A stretch of DNA of 64,000 nucleotides from Subtercola lobariae (GTDB taxonomy: Bacteria; Actinomycetota; Actinomycetes; Actinomycetales; Microbacteriaceae). Position 1 is the stretch's first letter. Every line of letters begins with the position of its first letter. Where the stretch lies: NCBI RefSeq assembly GCF_014640255.1, contig NZ_BMGP01000006.1, forward strand, positions 62,001 through 126,000. The letters are read 5' to 3'. Under the pieces are notes generated by a model. It saw only the letters and a list, made by a program, of their open reading frames with translations, searched no databases and was not told the origin of the DNA. The position numbers and the translations under genes are program-made. Shown here piece after piece: positions 35,326-42,758 of the stretch.

Positions 35326-35353
35326 ATTCAGGTGACTGAACAGTTTGCTGAAT
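35326..35353. promoter_or_regulatory. Candidate operator of the MarR gene at 35306
   Basis: TTCAG-GTGA-CTGAA (35327-35340) is a perfect dyad, and a further CTGAAT at 35348-35353 pairs with ATTCAG at 35326, giving nested palindromes just upstream of the regulator start. Good location and symmetry for autoregulation. Confidence 0.55.
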
Positions 35354-35379
35354 ACTTCTGCCGCTTCTTAGAGCGCTTC

Positions 35380-36456
35380 TTAGGGCGCTTCGAGAGTCTC
35401 TTCCCGGGTCTGTGCTTCGGCGGCCTCCTGGCGCAGGCGTCGAGCCTCCGCTTTTCGTTCGGAGAGCTGGGCGCTGAGGGCTTTGCGCGAGGTGGAGAGT
35501 TCGTTCAGCTGGTGCTGCAGGGCATCCACTCGGGCCTGCAGCTGGGCGATCTGCGCGGTGAGATCGGCGGCCTCGTTATTGACGTGGGCGCGCGACGACT
35601 CGACCTCGCTGAGTGCGACTTGGGTTTCGTGCATCGAGTTCTCGGCCGTGGTGGCGGCGTCTTCGGCCTCGGCAGCGAGCCGACGAGCCTGTTCACGCTC
35701 GGCTCGGCGATCGTGGTCGCGGCCACGTGTGTGACTGGCCTGCGCCGAGCCGGTTGACTCGGCTTCGTTGATGTCGGTAGCCGAAGAGGCGCCTTTCGAT
35801 GATGGATGCTTCGGGCTGACCATCGGCTCGGCATCAGGCCCACCGACCGCGCCCGAAAGGTCGACCTCGTCGAGCCCGATGGACTGAAGCGGTCGAACCA
35901 GTCGTCCGCTGAAGGCAGCCGAAGCGGCGTTCTGGTCGGCGAGCGCCGCCGCGAGGGTTTGCTCGACCTCGATCAGGGCCGAAGCGCTGAGCGCTACCTC
36001 GTTCTCTGCTGCAAGGCGCTCGATAGACTTCGTCGCGCGTGCGATGAGAGCTCTGCGCTGCGTTGCCAGCTCGCTGAGCGTTTCGCGGTTCGGGTTCTGC
36101 TGTGCGTCACGAAGAGCATCGCCGAGGCGTACGACCTCATCTTTCGCTTCACCGTCGTCGGCGGTCAGGCGATTCAGTGCCCAAGCCGATGCCGACGGGC
36201 GACTCAGCCCCCGCACGGCCTGCGCAAGCGGGCGATCTCCCGCGGCAACGATCTCTTTGGCGCGTGCGTTTCGGGCGGCCGTGAACTGGGCGGGCGGTAG
36301 GTGATAGAGGTCGACGACAATGCTGAGCTCGGCGGCGCTGCCGCCGGCTGCGCCGCCGTCGGTTGTGCCGGGCGAAGCCGTGCTGGGCGCAACCGTGCTG
36401 GGCGCAGACGTACTGGGCGCACCTCCGTCGGCCACATCGTTGCTTGGCACGTTCAT
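35380..36456 (-). CDS. Coiled-coil protein, function unknown
   Basis: 358 residues from ATG 36456. A 45-residue Thr/Pro/Ser/Ala-rich N-terminus precedes a domain starting LSIVVDLYHLPPAQFTAARNARAKEIVAAGDRPLAQAVRGLSRPSASAWALNRL, which is common in Actinobacteria but has no known function. The C-terminal 120 residues (DRRAEREQARRLAAEAEDAATTAENSMHETQVALSEVESSRAHVNNEAADLTAQIAQLQARVDALQHQLNELSTSRKALSAQLSERKAEARRLRQEA) form a clear long coiled coil. Cytoplasmic, no membrane span. Divergent from the glyoxalase-like gene. Confidence 0.8.
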   Translation of the reverse strand: MNVPSNDVADGGAPSTSAPSTVAPSTASPGTTDGGAAGGSAAELSIVVDLYHLPPAQFTAARNARAKEIVAAGDRPLAQAVRGLSRPSASAWALNRLTADDGEAKDEVVRLGDALRDAQQNPNRETLSELATQRRALIARATKSIERLAAENEVALSASALIEVEQTLAAALADQNAASAAFSGRLVRPLQSIGLDEVDLSGAVGGPDAEPMVSPKHPSSKGASSATDINEAESTGSAQASHTRGRDHDRRAEREQARRLAAEAEDAATTAENSMHETQVALSEVESSRAHVNNEAADLTAQIAQLQARVDALQHQLNELSTSRKALSAQLSERKAEARRLRQEAAEAQTREETLEAP

Positions 36457-36537
36457 AGTGAGACAGTACCGAGCATCCTGCAGCCGCGCCCCACGGTGGC
36501 GCCCGAACACCCGGATGCGGCGAACTAAAATTGGCGA

Positions 36538-36888
36538 ATGATCGGAATCATCGACGAAGTGGTGTTCGACTGCGCCGACCCGGGCGAGCTAGCCGGATTC
36601 TGGGCACTGGTGCTAGGCGGCCAGCCGACGCGGCGCGATGATGAGTGGTGGTACATCGTGCCGCCGGGGTTCTCGCAGATCGCGTTTCAGCGGGTGCCCG
36701 AGCCGAAGTCAGTGAAGAATCGTATACACCTCGACGTGCGAGTGGATGCCCTTGGCCCCGCCATCGAGGCCGCAGAACGCCTCGGCGCCCGTCGCACCGG
36801 CGGCATCCACAGCGACACCGCCGGCTCGTTTCAGGTACTGCTCGACCCCGAGGGTAACGAGTGGTGCCTGGTCGTTCCGCCGCAGTAG
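36538..36888 (+). CDS. VOC-superfamily (glyoxalase/bleomycin resistance-like) protein
   Basis: 116 residues, one glyoxalase-like domain. IDEVVFDCADPGELAGFWALVLGG and IAFQRVPEPKSVKNRIHLDVRVDALGPAIEAAERLGARRT are typical of VOC proteins, ending FQVLLDPEGNEWCLV. The substrate is unknown; dimers of such proteins bind metal and act on small electrophiles or drugs. TAAAAT lies 6 bases upstream of the ATG, so the mRNA is probably leaderless. Confidence 0.9.
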   Translation: MIGIIDEVVFDCADPGELAGFWALVLGGQPTRRDDEWWYIVPPGFSQIAFQRVPEPKSVKNRIHLDVRVDALGPAIEAAERLGARRTGGIHSDTAGSFQVLLDPEGNEWCLVVPPQ

Positions 36889-36932
36889 CCGGTTCGCGAG
36901 CTACTGCGGCGCCACATGAATCGCCAGCTCAG

Positions 36933-38549
36933 CTAGTGTGCCTGCACGACGATCGTGACCTTCGCTACGTTCGAGTTTGCACCGGCAGGCCCGCTCAGCC
37001 TGTACAAGAAACTGTCAGTACCGACGAAGTCGGGGTTCGGCGTGTAGGTGAACGTACCGTCTAACGCGTTCAGACTCACAGTTCCGTGCTGTGTCGGCGT
37101 CGCACCCGCCTGAACCATCCAACCGGCCTGCATAGGAATCGTATCGTTCGCCATCAGGCTTGACGTTGGGGTCAATACCTGATTCTGCGAGACGGTGTAG
37201 CTGTCGTCGGCAGCGGTCGCAGTGGCGACGACGTTCACAGTGAACGTGGTTGCGGCGCTATTCACACCGACCCCGTTGTTCGAGGTCACCGACACTGTAT
37301 CGGTGCCACGCCACGCCGGGTCGCCGGTATACCGGATCGATCCGTAGCTATCGATCGTTGCGGTGCCGTGCGAGGCCGTCACGCTCATGCCTAAACCGGC
37401 AGCCGCTTTGCAGAACGTCGTGAGGCGGGTATTCACACCGGCTGTAACAGGCTGTGGATCCGAGTCAGTCGGGTTGCACTCAGGCGTGACGGGAACAGGC
37501 GCGACGAGAATCGGTGCGGGCGTTGCAACGGCATACAGATTTTCAACGTAACCGAATATGGGATACGAAGCATCTCCTGGAAAATCTTGAATCGTTCTCC
37601 TGCCGAGGTTTCCAACCGTCATCAGAATCGGAGTTTCAACAGACACTCCCGCTCGCCTCTTGGTGTGAAGAACGAGGGTCTCCGAAGCGCCAGGAGCAAG
37701 ATCCGGCAGAAAGCAGTGCTGAGCTTGTTCAGCGGTCGAGCACGTCGCGTCAGACGGCACCGTCAAATAGTCCTGAATCGAATATGACGTGGCGTTGAAA
37801 AGCGCATCGACACCTGTTCTGACCGCACCCGCGTTGGTGATGTTCACTCGGTCAAGGTACTCGTCTGTCGTACCAGGCAGCGGCGTCACAAGCGAGTCTG
37901 CGTGAACGTCGCCTGTCGGCGTCATCGGTACCGATGAGGTCGCTGGCGGTGTTGCGTCTCCTAGCGGATTGGGCGGATAAGGCGGATCATTGACTGGCGG
38001 CGCTGGCAGCCGAGCGGGCAGCTCTGCCAGTTGATTGACGAAGCCCTTGCTTCCTGTTGAGCAGTCGAACGTACTCCACTGTTCCCACCCTGCCACTTGG
38101 TAGTTCGCGACCTCTAAGCGCCAGGTGCCGTTGGAGCGAATGTCGTACCGAATGACACCGATAATCTCGCCGTTCAAGACATAGTTGGCCTGGTCATACC
38201 GTGATCCCGGTGCCGGAGCGCCACCGTACACTCCGCTGAAACTGTAACTCGCGAAACGGAGAAACGACAGCATCCCAAGTGGCATTTGGGTGGTGTCAGG
38301 AGAATAAAGACAGTTCGATGAGGATTTGCCGCCGACATGGGCGGTATCTCCGCCGCCCGAAGGGTCGGGGCACGAAATACCTTCTCTTTGCGCCGAGGCC
38401 TGAAGCTCTGGACTGATGGTGCAGCCCACGGGAAGCGCGGACGCCGGGTGGGTCGGCGCGATGAGCAGAGCCGCCCCACTGACGAGTAGGGATGCGCTAA
38501 GGAGAAGGGCGCCACCCCGTAACCGCTTTCGTGTGAGTAGTGATTCCAT
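36933..38549 (-). CDS. Secreted multidomain protein with Ig/cadherin-like C-terminal repeats
   Basis: 538 residues from ATG 38549. Signal peptide RGGALLLSASLLVSGAALLIAPTHPASALP. The N-terminal domain has several Cys (VGCTISPEL, GISCPDPSGG, SSNCLYSP, STFDCSTGSKG). The C-terminal third has two consecutive Ig-like modules: VTASHGTATIDSYGSIRYTGDPAWRGTDTVSVTSNNGVG and ATPTQHGTVSLNALDGTFTYTPNPDFVGTDSFLYRLSGPAG, with the GTDSFxYR pattern of bacterial cadherin-like/Ig-like repeats. GC content is visibly lower than in the neighbours, which suggests acquisition by transfer. Role is probably adhesion or cell-surface interaction; there is no anchor motif. Confidence 0.8.
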   Translation of the reverse strand: MESLLTRKRLRGGALLLSASLLVSGAALLIAPTHPASALPVGCTISPELQASAQREGISCPDPSGGGDTAHVGGKSSSNCLYSPDTTQMPLGMLSFLRFASYSFSGVYGGAPAPGSRYDQANYVLNGEIIGVIRYDIRSNGTWRLEVANYQVAGWEQWSTFDCSTGSKGFVNQLAELPARLPAPPVNDPPYPPNPLGDATPPATSSVPMTPTGDVHADSLVTPLPGTTDEYLDRVNITNAGAVRTGVDALFNATSYSIQDYLTVPSDATCSTAEQAQHCFLPDLAPGASETLVLHTKRRAGVSVETPILMTVGNLGRRTIQDFPGDASYPIFGYVENLYAVATPAPILVAPVPVTPECNPTDSDPQPVTAGVNTRLTTFCKAAAGLGMSVTASHGTATIDSYGSIRYTGDPAWRGTDTVSVTSNNGVGVNSAATTFTVNVVATATAADDSYTVSQNQVLTPTSSLMANDTIPMQAGWMVQAGATPTQHGTVSLNALDGTFTYTPNPDFVGTDSFLYRLSGPAGANSNVAKVTIVVQAH

Positions 38550-38616
38550 GACTGCCTTCGCTCGAATTCGGCAGCACTGAGGCCGGGCTAACACGCCAAG
38601 CAGCTCGAAGGTGCAA

Positions 38617-38636
38617 ACGGGCACCATCGTGCCCGT
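38617..38636. terminator. Hairpin downstream of the M18 peptidase gene
   Basis: ACGGGCAC-CATC-GTGCCCGT, a perfect 8-bp stem with 4-base loop, about 90 bases after the M18 stop and 68 bases before the secreted-protein start (both minus). A T run is missing apart from TTT on the minus strand side, so this could be terminator or operator. Confidence 0.4.
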
Positions 38637-38726
38637 CATTCAAGAGATGCATTTCGGGAGCTTTCATTACGCGAGTCGCGAAGAATAGTTTCGAAGACGG
38701 AAAGTAGAGCTGATTACTGCCCGGCG

Positions 38727-40121
38727 TCAGCCTGCGGGCGCGAAGAATGCCGCGATGGCCGCCGCGAGCGCGGGCGGGTCGGATACGTGGGCGAGTTCGC
38801 GCGCCGAGTGCATCGAGAGCAGGGGCACTCCGACGTCGACCGTGCGAATGCCGAGGCGGGTGGCGGTCAGCGGGCCGATGGTCGAACCGCACGGAACGTC
38901 GTTGTTCGACACGAACTCTTGATAGCTGACGCCGGCCCGATCGCAGGCGGCGGCGAAGAGGGCCGCGCCGAGCGCGTCTGTGGCGTACCGCTGATTGGCG
39001 TTGATCTTCAGCAGGGGGCCTCCACCGGCAATGGGCCGGTTCACGGGGTCATGCTTTTCGGGGTAATTCGGATGCACGGAGTGCCCTGCATCGGCCGACA
39101 AGCACCACGAGCCCGCGTACGCCTGAAGCCGTTGCTCTGTGGTCGCGCCCAGGCCGCCCGAGATTCTGGTGAGAACGTCGTCGAGCAGCGGGCCACTCGC
39201 GCCAGACCGCGACTCAGAACCGAGTTCTTCGTGGTCGAACGCGGCGAAGACGCTGATACTCGTGCTCGCCACCGCGGCGCTCGCCACCGCGGCCGCCGCC
39301 ACCTCGAGCAGCGCGCGGAGGCCGGCGTAGACCGAGCTGAGATTGTCCATACGGCCGGCTGCGAACAGCTGCCCGTCGAGACCGAAACGTTGAGGTGCCG
39401 CGGTGTCGGCCGTGAGAATGTCGTAGCCCGCAACATCAGCACCCGAGAGGCCCGGCACGCCGGCGAGACCGGCGAGCTGGTCGACGAGATCGGCCTGAGA
39501 CACGTCGCCGACGCCGAAGACGGGGCTCGTGTGCCGCTGCTTGTCGAGTTTCAAGCCATTGTTCACGTCGCGGTCGAGATGGATGGCCAGCTGCGGTATG
39601 CGCATGAACGGCCCGGTGCGCACGAGGTACTCACCCCCGTCTCGAGTGACGATGCGCCCGGCCAGTTCGAGCTCACGATCGAGCCAGGAGTTCAGCGGAG
39701 GGCCGCCGTAGACCTCGACCCCAGCCTGCAGCCACCCGTTCGACGCCGTGGTGGGCTTCGGCTTCAGCTTGAAGCCGGGTGAATCGGTGTGCGCGCCGAG
39801 AATACGAAACGGGGTGGTGGGGCCGGCCGAAGCGGGCACGATCCAGGCGATGATGGCGCCATCGCGAATGACGTAGTGACGCCGTGCGGAGTCGGTCGGC
39901 ACGAGTCGTTCGGCGCCAGCATCGCTCGCCGCGAACTCCTCGTCGCCGCGTGACAGCGAGCCGCGGGAGAGCGAGCCGCGCGGCCACTCGTCGGTCTCGA
40001 ACAGCCGCACGAAACCCGCGGCGTCGAGCTGGCGGGCCGCCTCAGCGACGGCATGGTATGACGAGGGGGAGGCGGTGATGAAGTGGGCGAAGTCGTCGAT
40101 GTAGGTTGGTGCGGCATCCAT
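38727..40121 (-). CDS. M18-family aminopeptidase
   Basis: 464 residues, cytoplasmic, a dodecameric metallo-aminopeptidase family for acidic N-termini. Metal and catalytic motifs: ILGAHTDSPGFKLKP (His and Asp), GRMDNLSSVYAGLRAL (bridging Asp), FAAFDHEELGSES (Glu-Glu) and SMHSARELAHVSDP (His near the C-terminus). Length fits. A small insertion GSLSRGSLSRGDEEF near residue 50 derives from a short DNA repeat. I take the ATG at 40121 before DAAPTYIDDF; a TTG four codons earlier is less likely. Confidence 0.93.
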   Translation of the reverse strand: MDAAPTYIDDFAHFITASPSSYHAVAEAARQLDAAGFVRLFETDEWPRGSLSRGSLSRGDEEFAASDAGAERLVPTDSARRHYVIRDGAIIAWIVPASAGPTTPFRILGAHTDSPGFKLKPKPTTASNGWLQAGVEVYGGPPLNSWLDRELELAGRIVTRDGGEYLVRTGPFMRIPQLAIHLDRDVNNGLKLDKQRHTSPVFGVGDVSQADLVDQLAGLAGVPGLSGADVAGYDILTADTAAPQRFGLDGQLFAAGRMDNLSSVYAGLRALLEVAAAAVASAAVASTSISVFAAFDHEELGSESRSGASGPLLDDVLTRISGGLGATTEQRLQAYAGSWCLSADAGHSVHPNYPEKHDPVNRPIAGGGPLLKINANQRYATDALGAALFAAACDRAGVSYQEFVSNNDVPCGSTIGPLTATRLGIRTVDVGVPLLSMHSARELAHVSDPPALAAAIAAFFAPAG

Positions 40122-40169
40122 CTGCCCAGTCAACCATCGAACAACCCGGTCAGCCGAGCCGCAAGACGC

Positions 40170-41378
40170 TCACTGTGACAAAAAGCCCACACCGGCAGAC
40201 TGTGGAGAAGAAGAGATGACCGCGTCGCTCAGCCAGGTGTCGAGCGTGATGCCGTCTTGCGTCGCCGCCCAGAACCGGGAGTTTGTCGCCAAAATGTGCG
40301 GCGTCTCGCCGTGTTCGTCTGCGCCGAAGTCGGTGAGAAAGAGAGCGGGCGGCTGTGGGGCGGCACGCAGCGCGCGCAGGGTCTGTTTGAGCCCATAATT
40401 CCAGTCGGCGCCGGTTTGGGGTGAGTAGTAGCCCTCGTCGAGATCGGCCGAGAAAGCAGCGTCGGTCTTGTCGAGCAGGGTCTGCGAGATGAGGGTGGTG
40501 AGCCTGTCGCCGAAGCGGGCCGTGTTGTAGGTGATGGCGTCTTTCAGCGGATTGCGGGTCACGGCGTACCCGAACCGATTCTCGAACTGGGCATCCCACA
40601 CGCCGTCGAAGAGATAGGCGAGCTGTGTCGCGGCGTAATAGGCGCTATCGGAATACTCGTAGAGCGGCGCGTCTGTGAAGTGGTCGCCGATCTTGCTGAG
40701 CCAGAAGGCCGCGGTCAACCCGCCCGTGCCTGAGCCCGCGACCAGCACTTTCGCGGGGTCGGCGACGTTCGCGTAGACCCAGTTGAGGGCAGCGGTGGTG
40801 TTGTTGTATCCGTTGAACTTCGCCGTGACGACCGCGTTTCCGCTGCCAGCGCCGCCTGCCGCTTCGGTCAAGAAGTGGGCGGTGCCGTCGCCGACGCCGA
40901 GGTCACCGGTTGTCGTGGGAATGTAGATGCTGGTGAAGTCGGCAAACGGGTTGCGCGACTCGGTCGAGAGCATTCCGCCGAAGGTATTGACCACGTAGAA
41001 CGGCACGTTCGGGCTGGAGAAGTTGCCCCCGCCGAAAATGCTCGAGCCGAGCGTGACGGGCTGCTGCGCGGTGGCGGCATTCCAGTTCATGCCGCCGTCG
41101 CCGAAGAAGATCATTAGGTTCTTGCTCGAGCCGGGCTTGACGTACATCGTGTACGCCGAGCCGTCGCCGTTCTCGGCCGGCTCAGGCAACGCCACGCTGC
41201 TCCACTGACCCGTTTTCGCGCCCGCGAGCGACGAAACGGCGGGCGGTCGGATGATCACGAGCGAAGCCACCACGGTGAGACCGGCCGCCACCAGAACCAC
41301 CACGGCCACGATCGACACAAGCACCACGGGCCAGCGGCGACGCCGGGCACGCGCGCTGTCGGGGAGCTGGGGTGTCAC
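40170..41378 (-). CDS. Membrane-anchored pectinacetylesterase-like (PAE/Notum family) protein lacking the serine
   Basis: 402 residues. Basic N-terminus, then a signal anchor RWPVVLVSIVAVVVLVAAGLTVVASLVII, then an outer alpha/beta-hydrolase-like domain: KNLMIFFGDGGMNWNA (the oxyanion-loop region), FNGYNNTTAALNWVYANVADPAKVLVAGSGTGGLTAAFWLSKIG and a C-terminal FGADEHGETPHILATNSRFW with the presumed His. In pectinacetylesterases and Notum the nucleophile lies in GxSAGG; here the matching place is GSGTGG, with Gly at the Ser position. Either a nearby residue takes over or the protein is no longer an esterase. Confidence 0.72.
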   Translation of the reverse strand: MTPQLPDSARARRRRWPVVLVSIVAVVVLVAAGLTVVASLVIIRPPAVSSLAGAKTGQWSSVALPEPAENGDGSAYTMYVKPGSSKNLMIFFGDGGMNWNAATAQQPVTLGSSIFGGGNFSSPNVPFYVVNTFGGMLSTESRNPFADFTSIYIPTTTGDLGVGDGTAHFLTEAAGGAGSGNAVVTAKFNGYNNTTAALNWVYANVADPAKVLVAGSGTGGLTAAFWLSKIGDHFTDAPLYEYSDSAYYAATQLAYLFDGVWDAQFENRFGYAVTRNPLKDAITYNTARFGDRLTTLISQTLLDKTDAAFSADLDEGYYSPQTGADWNYGLKQTLRALRAAPQPPALFLTDFGADEHGETPHILATNSRFWAATQDGITLDTWLSDAVISSSPQSAGVGFLSQ

Positions 41379-41474
41379 CGATTCATCATCGCACGCCGTA
41401 CTGAGCCCGGCGTGCGCCAGGGGTCAGCAGCCAGATTCTCCGCTCCGACGATCGGGCAGCAGAGGCGCGGCGAG

Positions 41475-42335
41475 CTACAGCAGCACGGTGCCCGAAATGC
41501 ACGTGATGCTGTCTCCGCCCACCCACACCTGGGAACCGAGCTGCTCGACGTGTACCCGACCGTCGCGACCCAGACGGGCGCCTTGCGCGGCTAGGTAGGC
41601 GGTCGGGGCGTGGCCTGCCCCGATCATCCACTGCCCGAGGCCTGCATTGAGGCTGCCGGTGACCGGGTCTTCGGCGATGCCGGCGCTGCCCGCGAATCCG
41701 CGCACTTCGAACTGTGGATGCCCGGCGGCGGCATCACCGTACGGCCCCACCACCCCGATAGAACGCCCGCCTAGCGCGGTGAAGTCGGGCTCGAGGGCGA
41801 GCACGGCCTCTGCCGAGGGCAGCAGAATGCCCGCCCAGCCGGGGCCGTTATCGATCCAGTTGGAGTCGACGATGTCTGCTGCCTCGAGGCGCAGTATCTC
41901 GGCCATAACCGCGAGGTCGGCCGGGCCGATGGGGCCGCTGCGCCGAAGGGCCGGGGCCCCGAAGGCTAAGCGCGTTCCATCGCGGCGAATTGGCACCATA
42001 CCAATTTCGCACTCTTGCACAATGGTGCCTTCGGCTCGGGCGACGCCGCCGGCTTCGAGCCAGGCGTGCGCCGACCCGAGAGTCGGATGCCCGGCGAACG
42101 GCAACTCGCCACTGGGCGTGAAGATGCGCACGCGGTAATCGGCGCCGGCGGCTTCGCCCGCCTCGGTCGGCGGCAGGAGAAACGTGGTTTCAGAGAGGTT
42201 GGTCCAGGCGGCGAAGCGGGCAAGGGCCTCGTCGTCGAGGTCGGTGGCGTCGAGCACGACGGCGAGCGGGTTGCCGCGATAGGGCACCGCCGAGAAGACG
42301 TCGACCTGGGCGAAGGGGCGGGTGCGGGTGGTCAT
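41475..42335 (-). CDS. PhzF-family isomerase/epimerase
   Basis: 286 residues with the two-lobed diaminopimelate-epimerase-like fold. QVDVFSAVPYRGNPLAVVLDA opens the family; the catalytic Glu49 is in WTNLSETTFLL; FTPSGELPFAGHPTLGSAHAW and GFAGSAGIAEDPVTGSLNAGLGQW are the second-half motifs. No phenazine genes are nearby, so it is one of the many PhzF-like proteins of unknown substrate. Its start overlaps the stop of the small membrane-protein gene by 4 bases, so both form an operon divergent from the MocR gene. Confidence 0.92.
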   Translation of the reverse strand: MTTRTRPFAQVDVFSAVPYRGNPLAVVLDATDLDDEALARFAAWTNLSETTFLLPPTEAGEAAGADYRVRIFTPSGELPFAGHPTLGSAHAWLEAGGVARAEGTIVQECEIGMVPIRRDGTRLAFGAPALRRSGPIGPADLAVMAEILRLEAADIVDSNWIDNGPGWAGILLPSAEAVLALEPDFTALGGRSIGVVGPYGDAAAGHPQFEVRGFAGSAGIAEDPVTGSLNAGLGQWMIGAGHAPTAYLAAQGARLGRDGRVHVEQLGSQVWVGGDSITCISGTVLL

Positions 42336-42631
42336 GCTGCGGTCTCCTCGGTGTGTGCGGTCTGTGCCGTTTGCTCCGTGTGTGCGGTCAGCGCGGCGTC
42401 TGCTCCCAAACTACTCGGGGCGTCGAGGGCCGCACGGGCATCCGGAGCCGTCGAGAGCGGCACGAAGCCTGCGGGCACGGGCCGAGCGTGAAACGCGGCG
42501 TGGTCGAAAGTCGAACGGTAGTGGGCATCGTCTCGGGTGCGTACGCCTGAGTATCCGCCGCCGGCAATGGCGAAGACGCTCGCAACAACACCAACCAGGC
42601 CAATCACACCCAGAACGATCAGAAACACCAT
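42332..42631 (-). CDS. Small membrane protein, function unknown
   Basis: 99 residues from ATG 42631, with GGAG about 12 bases upstream. One hydrophobic span VFLIVLGVIGLVGVVASVFAIAGGGYSG at the very N-terminus, then a hydrophilic domain (RTRDDAHYRSTFDHAAFHARPVPAGFV) and a Thr/Ala/Glu-rich tail with TAHTEQTAQTAHTEE repeats. First gene of a two-gene operon with phzF, divergent from the MocR regulator, hence a likely target of it. Not recognised. Confidence 0.65.
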   Translation of the reverse strand: MVFLIVLGVIGLVGVVASVFAIAGGGYSGVRTRDDAHYRSTFDHAAFHARPVPAGFVPLSTAPDARAALDAPSSLGADAALTAHTEQTAQTAHTEETAA

Positions 42632-42667
42632 CTCAACCCACTCCGTTTCACATCTATTCGGCCTTGG

Positions 42668-42752
42668 TTGGCCAAAACAGCCTCGTTTGCAAGGCCAATC
42701 ACCATCCAATTGCAGAATTGGCCTGGCGTCAACAGACCAATTTCGTTACACT
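42668..42752. promoter_or_regulatory. Operator-rich divergent promoter of the MocR regulator
   Basis: Several copies of one motif: TTGGCCAA (42668-42675), GGCCAAT (42693-42699), its inverse ATTGGCC (42717-42723) and ACCAATT (42736-42742). MocR/PdxR-type proteins bind such combinations of direct and inverted repeats. TACACT (42747-42752) lies 6 bases before the ATG at 42759, consistent with a leaderless mRNA. Confidence 0.65.
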
Positions 42753-42758
42753 GGTTCG

